Assembly (NCBI RefSeq): GCF_041146795.1
Contig: NC_135187.1
Span: 24,971,056-25,035,055, forward strand
Length of the DNA stretch: 64,000 bases
Reading direction: 5' to 3'
Source: Maylandia zebra
Taxonomy: Eukaryota > Chordata > Actinopteri > Cichliformes > Cichlidae
Part shown: positions 44,007 to 56,740 of the stretch, piece after piece
Layout: each line of letters starts with the position of its first letter
Numbering within the stretch: the first letter of the stretch is position 1
Made by a program: the position numbers and the translations under genes
The notes under the pieces: generated by a model
The model's database searches: none
What the model was told of the DNA's origin: nothing
The model's input: only the letters and a program-made list of their open reading frames with translations

Positions 44007-44008
<2 letters not shown>

Positions 44009-46699
44009 GGGTAACATATATGCAAGGAGACTCTGAGCCAAAGCCTCTGGCTTCAAAATGCTCTAATAACTTCATTTCAATCATTTCTTTAACATTTACC
44101 TGTGTGATGTCAATCAAAGTGAACACCCCTAACTAATATGGTCATCTCATGCACACAGAATGGTCACACACTTTGCCAATCAGAAGGAAGGTAGGAGTGA
44201 AGGGAGGTGAAGCAGCTTGTTTCAGCCAACGTATGAAGCAAGTTTCATTATAAAATAAATAAAGATTGGGTTACTTTGGAGTGACTGTGCATGAATCACA
44301 CTTTAAAACAGAATCCAAGAATTAAAAAGTAGTACTGCAATGAGGATAATATCGCCCCTTTAAATTTTACTGGGAAGTCAGCAGGATGCCAAAACAGTTT
44401 ACCTTGGTTGCCTTGGTGACATGTGAAAAGTATTTACTTGTACTTTTCCCTGTGAATTTGCACACAAGCAGCATTAATGTGTTCTTGTGCCATAAAACTG
44501 TTCAAATGCCTTTTAAATTTATGCACATCAAGGGTATTTCCAGAAGGTACTTACTTTCAGTAAATGTACATGATATTGCATATTACTTCAATATAAAGTC
44601 TGTTAGGAAATCTGTATAAGAACTTCTACTGAAAGTAAAATAGTTCAAATCTGTCACTATTTTTAACAGCTCGCAGTAAGATAAGATGGATAAAATTGTG
44701 CCTCACTGTATCCTTTGGTTTCTTCTTGTTTTTTTACTTCAGTACATTTATCTTTGATATATGAATAATACACTCCACTGAGGTATATATTCTTAGCTCA
44801 TTAAACATGTCATGATGGTTTGTAATGCCAAAAGCAAATAAATTTTCATATGTATGAATGAGTTCGCCACCAGTTTTGAATGCATATTGCATGCATATTA
44901 ATAGAATAATTAAGCACAGAGTGAATTCATTAATATTACAGTGAAATGCAGTCAATCAAGTACAGGTTGAGTTTGTAATATTTCTGTTAGTGAGCCCTGA
45001 ATGTTTCGAGGTTGGATTTTCTTTAAAAGCACTTCTGATTAGCTGAAATTCAAACCCGACTCAGAGAAGTCTCTGTCTTTCCTTTCCACATTTGGCACTT
45101 CGTTTTACTCACCATCTGTTCCTCTGACAGCCTGTGCCACGAGTCCCCCAGCTTCATCCCAAATCAGAGGCAATCTATCAAATTCTCTTGTGCATCTTTT
45201 TTGGTCATATTCTACACCCATCTCCTGCTTAGCAGTCTCCCTGCATGTTAATCCAGGGCTAAATGTAGCTGTCACTGATCCCTTAGGGCACTTTGTGTCA
45301 TATGTGTCACATCCCTGCCACCACCCCCTGCATTTGTTGACATATGTTTAGCATCTGGACTGTTTTCAAAACACTGAGTTCGGCAGATTTGGAGCCGTGG
45401 CCAAAAATGCACCGTGCTTGAGGAGCTGTGCCACACGCTTTTTCAGGCTTCCCTGATTCAGCAGTGATTTAACCAAAGTCTTGTCTGTCAATTTTCAGGT
45501 AATGAGAAAAATTTCCCACTGCTGACCATGCCTGACATCTGTAATTAACTTGGGGAGAGCAGGTCTACAGGGCTTCAGTCAGCCACTCTGTCAGTCTCCC
45601 TTTGTGATTTGGATTGATAAGGTGGTTGTATTTTTACATTGAAATTTTGGCTAGTGCAACTCTAAATCTCATTTGCTAATAAACAGGAACTGATGAAATA
45701 ATCCTGTCACTGCCAAGTTTGCTATTAAAGCAGAACTGGCACTAGTGATGTTGTTTTCCTTCAGGCGATGAGCACATTTCACTTTATTTGACAGGACTGA
45801 TCAAATTCCAATTCTGGCACTACAAGATGGACAGCACAGAGGGAGGAACTGCTTAAGAGAATAATTTTGAAGCATGAAGCGTAATCACCCACACAGTTCT
45901 AAGCAGCATTGCAAGTAATGATAACAAATTTTGATTTAGCTTTATAATCCCCTCTCTTTGCCTCTGCACAAACAGCCATGGAGTCAGAGATGGTCATTCC
46001 TTTATGACAGGCTGCATTCCAACTGCTATGGATCAGCTTTGTGCCCAGCATTGGTAAAGCTGGCCCAGGAGCTGAAATATCAGTATCATCAATCATATAC
46101 CCTTTTACTACCCAGAAACAACAGTAGCATAGAGGAATATTTTTGCCTCGTGTAGCCAAGTCTGAACTGTATGGTTTCCTACTCTGTGACTAAAATGTAT
46201 TATTTTCTCTGCATTCCTCACAGGCAGCCAAAAAAACCCTAAATTGCGATTTTATGCAACGCACTAAGCTTTTGAAAGTGCTTTTAAACTAAAAGAAAAC
46301 TATCTTGTCACTTGATGGTTTTGTCATACAAGAGGGGGTAGCTCACGCCTTGTCAGTGTGTAGCACAATGCTGGTGACAGATCTGTCAGCCTTTTGTGAG
46401 GATTTCTTGAGAGTATTTGTGGGGAAAAATACCACCGAATTTTTAAACACAGAAAGAGGTGGCTGCTTTTTGTTTTTTGTTTTTTTAACTAGTGCTAAGA
46501 ACTGGACAAATGTCTCGTGTATTTTAGGCTAGGTATGTTGATTAGTTTATGAATTAATGGTGGTTTTTCATTATTTGCTTGTTTTTTTCTATTTTTATTT
46601 ATTTCTTTATATTATTATGTAATTTATGGGATGTCAGTAGTAAATGGTACTGATCATTCACAATGCACTTTCTCTACTCGGTACAAATGTCAAAGTAGT
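44007..46699. other. Intergenic between pef1 and smim12
   Basis: No gene is recognised. 44367-44520 resembles 26150-26350 in the spacer between the duplication units. The remainder is AT-rich unique-looking sequence. Confidence 0.55.
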
Positions 46700-46854
46700 G
46701 TAGCGTATTATTTTTACCGCTAAGAGGCGCTAAAACACCGTGAGATATTGTTACGTCTACGCGAAGTTCGCCAGCCAATGACGATAAACCAGGAAGGATA
46801 CAGACTTTGACACGGAAATTGCGTCACTACAGTACCAACGTGCTAGCGGTAAAG
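46700..46854 (+). promoter_or_regulatory. smim12: smim12 promoter and 5' noncoding exon
   Basis: Contains CAGCCAATGACG (CCAAT box with an adjoining CRE-like half site) near 46773, several CpGs and no TATA box. The exon ends GGTAAAG|GTGAGT at 46854. The matching acceptor is CTCTTGAAG at 48361-48362. Start site not resolved. Confidence 0.6.
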
Positions 46855-48362
46855 GTGAGTACTTACGACATTTGGGGCTTTTCCCCCCTAAATATTTGAG
46901 TGTTTGTAGGCAGGCACAAAAGCTCGGTGAATGTATGTTGTGCTCTGAATTATCATTCCTCGAGCTGTCTTTTTGAAGTAAACAGAAAGCACACTAGCCG
47001 GTAGCAGCTCTCAGTTTTCTTACATGACTTTCGCACGGTAAGTTTGGTAACACTACGTTAGCGTTAATTCTTTTCATTGTTATCGTTTTAGACTTCTACG
47101 TTGTGCTAGATTTGGTCGAATCAAGTTCAGTCATTCATATCATATAGCGTGTAATGACTGGACTTATAATTTATACTGGCGTACTCCGTAGCGAATTTTA
47201 TCATATAACTTTAAAGAGTCATGCAAAGCTGGGAAACGCAATATGTTTGAATGTAAACTGGTGAATTGTTGAGAATACCTCTTGAGTTCGGCTCTCATGA
47301 AACACCCAAACGAGTAAAAATTACCGGGATATTTCAACTTGTATTAAAGGTTAATCAGGCACGAAAGATCAGTAGCTAGCATGAATTGATGCTAGAAGTC
47401 GAAGGCTGTTACTGCTACTTGTGTTGCTGGTCGGGCTTAAGAGAAAGAGGGCATTGGAAGGACACAGACGTACTCATTATACTGTCTGGTGTTTGACGAC
47501 GTCCTCATGTGCACTTTGGCCTCAGTTATTTCGCACATTAAGAAAGTATTTCAGAAATGGGTAGACACATTAAGTCATGTTAATTTTATCCAAAATTTCT
47601 CTTCAGTAAGCTCTATGCTGTGTTTTTAAATAGCACATAGCAGTCTGCGAGTGAGTCATTGATTTATCTAAGCAAAAAAACAGGGTTTTTATGCTGATCT
47701 GGGTTTGTTGGTAATTAGTTAGATCAGGGCTGCCCAATCCCAGTCCTCGAGAGCTACTATCCTGCAGCTTTTAGATGCATCCCTACTCCAACACAGCTGA
47801 ATCAAATGGTTTGATTACCTCTCCAGCATGCCATCATGTTTGGCAAAGGCCTGATAACAAGCCATTCATTTGATTCGGGTGTGTGGGAACAAGGATGCAT
47901 CTAAAAGCTGCAGGACGGTAGCTCTCGAGGACCGGGATTGGGCACCCCTGAGTTAGATGAATCCTATAAGTTACAAGATTTCTCCACTAATCAGAATTGA
48001 ATTAAAGCCACAAGGGGTCAGTAGCTTAAACAAAAAGGGCAGCAATTTTGAAGTAGTAAAATCAGACCTAATAAGCTATAAATGTTCACGGCAAGTTACT
48101 AAAAGTGACCTATTATGTTTCTGTGCTATGAGCACAGACGCTCCATCCACTGCTGCTCAAATCAATCTAGGTATTTGTTTGTTTCTGACACTGAATGAAG
48201 TGAAGAGCTACACTAATAACACATATAGTGAATAAAAGTTACTTTGAGCTCAGAATTATGCAAACTTGTTCTAGTACACAGCAGGAAAATGCAGAGTTGG
48301 ACGTGAGCAAATTAAGCGACAGACAACCAATAACATACCTTTTTTCTCCTCCTCTCTTGAAG
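46855..48362 (+). other. smim12: 5' UTR intron of smim12
   Basis: 1.5-kb intron from donor GTGAGT to acceptor TTGAAG, containing a hAT MITE at 47725-47950. No coding sequence. Confidence 0.6.
47725..47950. mobile_element. hAT MITE (226 bp)
   Basis: Starts CAGGGCTGCCCAATCCCAGT and its other end, reversed, reads CAGGGGTGCCCAATCCCGGT. The inverted ends extend about 60 bp, so it can fold back on itself. The target duplication AGTTAGAT is exact on both sides (47717-47724 and 47951-47958). It has no coding capacity and lies in the smim12 5' intron. Confidence 0.95.
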
Positions 48363-48391
48363 CACCTGGGATCCCAGAGCTGCATGCAGTC

Positions 48392-48667
48392 ATGTGGCCT
48401 GTAGTGTGGACAGCGTTGCGGACCTATGCTCCGTATGTCACCTTCCCTGTGGCTTTTGTGGTCGGAGCAGTGGGCTATCACCTGGAATGGTTCATCAGGG
48501 GCACCCCCAAATCCAGAGAGGAAGAGAAAGGCATCCAGGAACTGAGGGAAGAAAGAAAGCTGCAGGAGCAAGTGGGCATGGACAGCACAAAGGTGCTGAG
48601 CCTCAAAGAGAAACTGGAGTTCACACCTAAAGCGGCTCTGAACAGGAACCGACCTGAAAAGAGCTAA
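48392..48667 (+). CDS. smim12: Small integral membrane protein 12
   Basis: 91 aa in a single coding exon. It starts [20 protein letters not shown], with one membrane segment at about residues 13-33 ([20 protein letters not shown]). A charged cytosolic-type C-terminus follows ([34 protein letters not shown]). It is nearly collinear with human SMIM12, with the largest changes in the mid region. The function is not established. The ATG at 48392 follows a spliced leader (acceptor at 48362). In human it neighbours GJA4, and here gja4 is the next gene downstream, in opposite orientation. Confidence 0.95.
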   Translation: MWPVVWTALRTYAPYVTFPVAFVVGAVGYHLEWFIRGTPKSREEEKGIQELREERKLQEQVGMDSTKVLSLKEKLEFTPKAALNRNRPEKS

Positions 48668-49996
48668 TCCCCTGTTTCTGTGATAGACTTGCGTTTGACC
48701 TTTTTTTTTCAGCTGGAGGACTGTGCACTGAGAGCAGAAGAGAGGGTGATCATTGAATCATACATTCTTCCTTATTCAGCTCAGCTCCACTCTCATGGAA
48801 ATCCACAGCAAAAACTTGCCTGGGTGAACACTGGGAAACTTTTAGTAGCTTGAATATAATTATTTCTTCTACATAATCAAAGGCTGTACCAAATTCTCCA
48901 ATCATCTACTTGATGGTGCATGTGCATGCTTTTTATCAATAACTTAAGCCATCCACTGTCATTAGAACACCTTATTGTAGAACCTTTGCGTGTTCAGTCT
49001 TTAATCTGACAAAGTTTTATGTGATTTGAAAACAGACTTGGATGGATTACATACATCTGGTTGTGCCAGTATGGTAAATGTATATAATTGCGACTTTGTT
49101 ATTAAGTCACTCAAATGTCATTTGTCATTCCACGACCAGTTTTCATGTTACAGACCTGTCTGGGTTTTTGGGGGTTTTTACTCCTTTTGATCATTTCTGT
49201 TTATAGAGACAGGAAGTCCGGCTGTCATAAAAGAAGAGAAGAACGACAGGACTTTGCTGGAACCTTTGATGATATGTGACAGAACATAAGCCAGCATTGT
49301 GGGCGGTCTCCCAGGATGTTTAAGCTGCTTAGTTGTATTGTCTGGAACCATGTGCTCAATACTTTCATTTTAGAAAGTCTGGATTTGCACACTTTAAAAA
49401 AACAAAACAAAACAGTAATAATAATAGTCCTGCTGAAAAAATGTGATAAAGAAGTTTGTGTGCTCCAGGTGTTTCCTTGAGTGATGTTTCAGTAAATTTT
49501 TACAGCTTCTATTTGGGAATTATCAAAAAGGAGCTTTCATGAAGTTAGTTAATTCTTACTTTAAAAAAGAAGAAGAAAGAAAACACTTGAACTCTGTCTG
49601 TGTCAGCGCTGTTTCACGTTCAGTTCTGAGCAACTGTGTCGAACCTCTTTTTGTGAAACAATGCTTCTGCCAGTGGCGGAAAGTAACTTAAAAGTCAAAG
49701 GAAGGAAGTAATGACTCCACTCGTTCAGCTTCAAGGGGGAAATTATTATGCTGGGAAACCATTAACTGATTCACCTTTGGAATTTAGCCCTTGTGCTATT
49801 TGGCCATCTTAAATCGATTAAAGGAAAGAGCGATCCACTTGAAACAAGACTTTTTATTCTCTGGTTTAAAAACGTAAACTTTAACAAGTATAATGTTTCT
49901 AATACTGTAAATATATAAACAGCTTTTAGCAAATTTCTAGAGATAATTGCATGTAAAAATGTCAACTTCCCATTCATCAATTTTCTTCCACTTACC

Positions 49997-50061
49997 TGAA
50001 TAAAGGTTGTGAAGGACATGGAGCCTATCCTGACTGTCACACGCCGAGAGGTTGGGTACAC
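49997..50061 (-). other. Candidate exon of unknown gene
   Basis: 65 bases on the minus strand bounded by TTTTTCCAG and by a donor GTAAGT, encoding VYPTSRRVTVRIGSMSFTTF-like residues without a stop. I do not recognise the protein. No confirmed neighbouring exon fits its phase, so this may be chance. Confidence 0.2.
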
Positions 50062-52267
50062 CCTGGAAAAATCACCACTTTGTCACATTTAATTGAACGC
50101 CAGTATTTTCTTTGCCATCTGAAGTTTTATGTATTTTCTAGCTTAATTTTTCTTTTTGCTCACAAATGTTTATTTTTGAGTCTTTTTATTTTCTCTAAGT
50201 GTGAAATTTGTGTGCAGCACACCAAAAATCACAATAATCCAAAAGAACCCGCAAATTGTTCCCTGGTTCCCTGTTGAGATGCTACCCAACACACCCAGCT
50301 CATTTAAATGTTTTCAGCCAGTCCTATGTGAGCTAATCATTGTTTCACTCCAGTCAAGCTCTTTATTTCAAAATAAGAGCACATCATTTTTCAAAAACCA
50401 CATAAACAGCCGGACCTATATTTGTGCTCCACCAGATGGGATTAATAGGGTCCTTAAAGCCTTATAACAGTCGTCTGTGATAAAGTTGCCATTAATAGTG
50501 TGCCAGCTGATAATGCAGCAGTAACTGAGGAGGTGTACACATAGGTTTTACTTGCGGGTTTAGATCATGATGGCAGGTTAGTGGCATGCTGTTATCTCTG
50601 ACATGTATCTGTGTAATGGCTACTGATATTTATGTGTAAACACTCCTCATGAGATATGCATCACTAAAAAAACATAAGGCAAAAATGGCCTTTAAAGAGC
50701 ATTTTTATTTCACATGTATTATGACTGTAAACATGTGACCAGGGGCTTGACCTCCCCTTTGTTGACTTGTTTACTCGGGTCCCTCAGCCATGAAACAGAG
50801 GAGCTTTCCTAATGGACGATAACCTTTTCAGTGCGCCAAGATAAGTTCCGCTATGTTGCCCTGCCAGCTAGTTAAATGGGAAAGATTATGGAGTCCAGAT
50901 TTACATTGGCACCAGAGTGGTAAATACTGCTGTATCAGCAGCCATCTTTGAGCCCTGTACTCCCCTCTTAAGTTTGCCATCAGTGGAATGACCCGCTCCA
51001 CTCCAGTGACACCGGTTGTGCGTGTTTAGAGTCGCAATTACTTCAAGCTGGTGGAAGTTTCCATTTGAAGCTAATGAAGATAGAGAGGTGGAGGTGAGGC
51101 TTGCAACTAAATGCACCAGAGTTAACAGAGAATTGTGTGTGTGTGTATCCTCATGGGAACAATCAGAGGACAGGTCGGCCTGCTAACAATGGCCCGGCTC
51201 CTCAGAACTCGATAGTACTGTGGGAACCAAGTGCTTGAGGCTCCTGGGAAAGGAGGAGGTTGTGGGGAGGTGTTCCATTGTTCTTGCTGGAAGATGGGGA
51301 TAATGGGTGTGGGTGATGCTGGCTGGGCTTTTATTTTTTTTAAGGAGGTCCAAACCAACATCCTGAGTGGACAGGCTGGAGACATGCTCCCTCTGCTGCA
51401 GGAACAATAGAGCTGTCTGTCTGCTGGAAGGGCACTGCATCCCCCTATTAAACAACCACCACCTAGACACACACACACATTTGTGCAGAGAATACAAATC
51501 CAGCAGCACAGGTAGCTGTGTACCTAATGCAGTGTATACACTCGCAAAAGGCTGACCACAAACATACCAAGGGTCTCGTATTTGTGAAATCAGTGGAGCA
51601 TCTTGGCTCCCCTAAACACACTGCTTTCATTTTAGTGCAATGTGTTCAGGGAAATTAATCGCATTTCCCTTCATGGTATTTTTTTGACATTTTGAGCACA
51701 GCAGGACAAACTTATCACACTGATTTATTATCACCTTAAAAACCTGTTATGAAAATCACATTAGGGAACACAAACAAACATTAATGTGCTCCAATTATTT
51801 TTGCTCACGCATCTGACAGACAGTAGTCAGTGCCAAGGCTTTTGCTGCGCAGTGTCCACCTTGTATGTATTTGCATTGGAGATTATTTATCTGAATTTCA
51901 GGAGCAGAACCACACTTCATGCACTACCTTCTGTTTCTCTTCCATTAACTACTAGAAATGCTGTCAAACCTAAAGGAGGCTCTGCCCCCAGCGAGCGAAA
52001 TCTCTTTGCTAAACAGAACAATGTGCAGATTTTAATATGACACAATTAGAGAAGGAGTTTTTCTGTCATGATCAGTAGTGTTTATTGTCCCAGACATGAT
52101 AATCACATTTTGAATGTTTGCATTCAGAATAATGAAAATAAGTAACTGCTCACTTTTTAAAACTGTGGGTATGGTAAAGAAAAACGAAAACAAAACCTCA
52201 GTGGAAAACGTGAGGTCAAGGAAAAGTGTGAAGGAGAATGTTTAAGGAAAGAGAAGCGTGATACACA

Positions 52268-52385
52268 GCAAGCGCACTTACACTGAACTCCTTAATAATG
52301 TTGCAGCTGAGGGCAGTGTAGCTCCCCGGGTTGAGGAGGTGACTCATATTTCTATATTCAAAGGACAATTCCCTGCATCCATCAC
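52268..52385 (-). other. Candidate exon of unknown gene
   Basis: The minus strand reads SDGCRELSFEYRNMSHLLNP then GSYTALSCNIIKEFS without a stop, ending at a GTAAGTGC donor near 52270. The upstream acceptor is weak. I do not recognise it. It could be an exon of a minus-strand gene together with 49997-50061, but the phases do not clearly match. Confidence 0.2.
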
Positions 52386-52916
52386 TTATCTGAGACTGGC
52401 GCCAGGTAAAAATTAATTCACAAAATTAATTCAAAATGATCTTAAAGGTTGGTTATTCAGTAATGGACATTACTAAAGCAAACTTAATTCAAGTGAACTT
52501 TAAACTCATTAACACCGGTTAATATAGCTCATAAGAAGTAATGCTGTTGTAAATTTCAAAACAAACCGTTGTTGATTATTGAAATGGGAATGGAAAACAC
52601 ACTTATAATTAACATTTACACCATCGGAGTCACTTTGTCAGGTTTTTTGATTCTTTTCATGAAAGCAATCAAATCATGGATTCAGGGTTAATCATGGATG
52701 GTGCACCGCTCTAAATCATGTGGTGGAGTTTCCCCCTTTCCTTTCATAAAGGAAGTATGTATGCTTAAAGTGGTAATAAAGGAAGCATCCGGAGTGTTAC
52801 TAATCAATATGACTATTTGACAGCCCCTTGTCTGTTTTGGTGTTCACCACACTGTACACCCGCCATCTACCCACAAACATAGCCCCAGGTTTGATTGATA
52901 CTAAGGAGATTGTTTT

Positions 52917-52920
<4 letters not shown>

Positions 52921-52982
<62 letters not shown>
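52921..52982 (+). repeat. (AT)n microsatellite
   Basis: 62 bp of perfect AT alternation. It produces meaningless Tyr-Ile open frames on both strands. Confidence 0.97.
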
Positions 52983-52985
<3 letters not shown>

Positions 52986-55900
52986 CATCACTACAAACAA
53001 CCCATGTCACATAAGTTCACTTGGTCTTTTGAGGAAATGAAACATTGATCAGTGCAGATTTAAACACTGATGTGTAGCACAGCACGGCGTACACATATAC
53101 ACAGCTCTCTGTAAGATGTTTGTGAGGTATTGGCTCTCTTAATTGACTCCAGCCACACACACAGCAGGCGCTTTGCCCACTTTCCTCATCACCCTTTTAT
53201 GGGGCAGCAGTGGCATAAGGTCAGCAAACACAGGGGAGTCCATTTAAAACAATGTAACAATGCCCACAGCGACTCCATTGTCAGGGTGAACAATCTTCAG
53301 CAACAAGTCCCCGGGGAGAAACAACACTGGAACGGGAAACAGATACAGGACCACTTCCTGTCGACAGTTTAAATTTAGGAACTGCTCAAAGTGTTTCTGT
53401 TGCATATTGTTGAGTAGCACAAATGCCCAAATTAAAGACGTGGTGCATGAACCGTGTGCATTGTTATGGATGCTGAGCGATTCGTGTGTCGGTATTGTTT
53501 GCATAGATTTCAAGAGAAACAAAGGGGGTTGGCACATGTAAGCTTTGCCTTTTCCACATTTAGATGAACCCCAGTATTGCTACTAAAATACTGCAGGAAA
53601 CATTATTTCTAAACACATCCAGTTAAAGAAACATTGCACAGTTTTGGTGACCTCACCTAGCCTGTAGCTGCTGTTTTAAGGCCTGCTGTCTGAAAGCGTT
53701 TTGTGAAGTGAGGTAATGCTGGCCTTCTTAAGAGCGTGTTTGTGCATCTGAGTGCCTTGTTTGCCTTGTTCGGGGTCCTTTCCTTATAAACATGCAGGGC
53801 TTTCAGCAGTACAGCTGGCAGGAAGTATGACACTGGATCAGGCTGTTTTTGTCTAGCCTGGCACTCATTGCAGGTGAATCCTTTAAAGTCCTTCCAAAGG
53901 TTGGTGCTGGGCATGAGAGGTGGGCGGCACAACGGCTGACCTTTTATAATACCTGCTAGAGCTCGGCGGATATTTAAAGACCCTTCAAACTCCTTTATAC
54001 TCCAAATGCTTCAGCATAGCTCTTTGCCCACGAGTATCCACGTACTGTATGCTCATTCACCAAACTAAAAGACTGTCTTTCTTTGTGTGATTAGCACCAG
54101 CACTGTGTGTGGCTTCACCAGCAGACTGAGGAAACGCATCAGCAGAGAATTCAACAATGTCAGGAAACACAGTAAGAATGGCATCTGATCCCAGGAGCTG
54201 CCTTTCTAACTACAAGTATAAGCCTCTCTCACTAATACAGCTCTTCCCATCTTATGGACTTCCCTTCATGTTAGTTTCAGAGAGCAAGTATATTTAAACA
54301 AATGCAAATTCTATCAGATTATCTGGAAAGTGACTGGTTCCTTAGATCATTGGAAATAATCTAGACATGAATAATCTGTAATCAGACTAATAATAAATGT
54401 GAGAGTGTTTTATAAATGTTCAATTGCCCCATTAGAGAAACATGCGCTCGGATCACTTTCATTGTCGTCTAGGGAACTGAATTTCTCTGAAAAAAAAAAT
54501 GGCTAAAGCAAAATAACCTACACTGTCTGTTGTTTTCATCCTCCTAGGTTTACATTTGCCTCGCTGAACAGGAGGTGAGAGTTGAGTCTGCAGATAGAGT
54601 AGAGCAGGACGTCGAGTCTCTGCACCTTGATGGGCTATTGAGGAAGACGGACGCAAAAGCTACTTCAGCTATTCGGTGTCTGGCTCCAGCAGGCGAGCGA
54701 GGGCTGATACGGGTCGCCCTGCGCAATCTGTTCCTTGGCCTTTTGGCTTTTTTGTGGAAACACAGACACAAACAATTACACGGACACATACACGCGAATG
54801 CAGACTGAGATTTAAAAAGAAACAGAATAAAAAAGGGCTTCACGGGAATGCCAGATGCTAGCCAAGTTCTCGTGAGCAGGCTTTAAAGTGGGCAGCTTCA
54901 GCAGGCTGTTTGGATTGTTTTCTCAACAGTATCTGCCAATATATCCTTGACATGCTCCTGCAATAAAAACACATTCCACTTTAAGCACACAGAAACAGGC
55001 TTCCTATTATTATTATTACACACTATAACATTTCTTTTTTTTTTGACAAACTGCTGTAAACTGAAAGTAAATGTCAGATTCTTCAGCTGCTTGTTGCAGA
55101 TTTGACCTCTCAAACACACACACGCACACACGCACCTCACTTGAATTTCCCACCGACCACCTTTCCTGCCATAGATAACTGCTTATCATCATATCGACAG
55201 TCCAGTAAATTGCTGGAAATGAATGCTGTATTGCTGCAGAGCTACAAATCTAAAAAAGACGTATGAGTACATTCTTTCAGAGGCTGGGCGAGCACCTTTT
55301 GTCGAAGGTGCTGAGTTCTGTATTTTATCAATTGCTTTCATCAAAAAGAAAATGAAAAAAAAAACAGCGTTGGCCATCAGTGCAGTGCACTCCAGGGGAA
55401 ATTAAATAGAGCCTGAAGAAAGTGCGATTCTTCCTCGTATGAACTTTTACTGGCATTTTGAGTGATGGCCTTGTTGCCTGTGCAGCCACAGTTACATATT
55501 TGAAAACAGCCATTAAGTCAAAAGTGTTTTCCCTCCATTTTCCCCCCGTTTTCTCCCCTCAGTTGGTTGTGCTCATAATAGCGTGTAAAACCCATCCTCT
55601 CCTCCACACCTCTCTCTTTCTATTATTTATTCTATTATCTTCCTCTTGAATGATTAATTTCCTGTAGCGGAGACAGTATTTGGATAGCAGCAAGTGAGCA
55701 GTCGCTTAAGAGAGATTTTCCCCCGTAGAAATCTCATCCCTGTGTTTGGGAAAGAAAGGGAATAAAACCATGATGAACACAAAGCAGGCTGAAAGGTTCT
55801 GAAAGTATATCTGTGATGCAGTTATTGATTTTTTTTCATATGTTCATTATACTTTAAACTTTATTTCTTCAAAAAAATAATAAATATTATCACTTTGCAA

Positions 55901-56740
55901 TATCTCAAAAATAAACATTAAATACAGTTTTCACAGAACAACTCGTTTCCTTTCTTTGAATTTGTACATTTCTGTACCGCTTTCAGCCCCGGTCGCGGCG
56001 CAAGATCAACCTCTAACCGACTAAAGGTTTAGTTTTCATTCATTCAAATGGATGCCTGTCTGTGTGTTGTGCTTTCCTTCTCTCTGTTTTCTTTGTAGAT
56101 ATTATGCTGCGGTTATTGGCGATAATAAGTCCCATAGTTTGGTTTCCCCTTTCCCTCTGCTCCTGCTCTCCAAGCCCGCATCCTCAACTTGAGCGGCAAA
56201 ATTATATTGTGTGTGTGCATGCATGCGTGCGTGCCTGCATCCACGCAGTCATTATCCTCCCGGGACCTGAGCGTGATCCAGAGACCAGTACATTCCACAG
56301 GGTGGACAGAGCCTTTGGGAGAGAACTGGCTTCAAAAAGAAGTTACAGTGCAAATCTCCAGGGAGTATATTTAAATTTAACTCTCCAGTAAACTCTCACA
56401 CAACACCCTATCCAAAGCCCACTTTCACATTCAGCACTAAAAACCCATTAAATGTAACGTTAAGGCATCTTATGACTTTAATCTTCTCTCACTGTGGAGT
56501 CTCATTTTCTTTGCCTTGGGGAGTGCTCTTTAAATTTTTCATTTTGAATAGGTCCATTTATCTGATAAATCTCTGTTTGAGTGTCTGTCAGCCTCTGAGG
56601 CATTACGTTCACAGTACAGTAGCTGTTCTTCTGTATCTTACTGTGCACTCCTGATAGTCAAGTGTGCAGGAAAATATTTATAAAAAAAAATCTGAAGCCC
56701 AAAAAACACTCCCATAGAAACATCAGTCTGACTGACTACA

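Larger units (their letters stand above)
48668..56740. other. Intergenic between smim12 and gja4
   Basis: 8 kb without a recognised gene. The first kilobase is probably smim12 3' UTR. Two minus-strand stretches have exon-like splice borders and are listed separately as weak candidates. An (AT)n tract lies at 52921-52982. Confidence 0.5.

Noticed and set aside
52800-53040. Open frames through the AT repeat
   Set aside because: They are Ile-Tyr runs produced by the microsatellite.
54550-54861. Open frames on both strands near 54.6 kb
   Set aside because: No recognisable domain; overlapping frames in both directions; splice context on either strand is weak.
56062-56391. 109-codon plus-strand frame downstream of gja4
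   Set aside because: Cys/His-rich CATG-type repeat region with no domain and no conserved start context.
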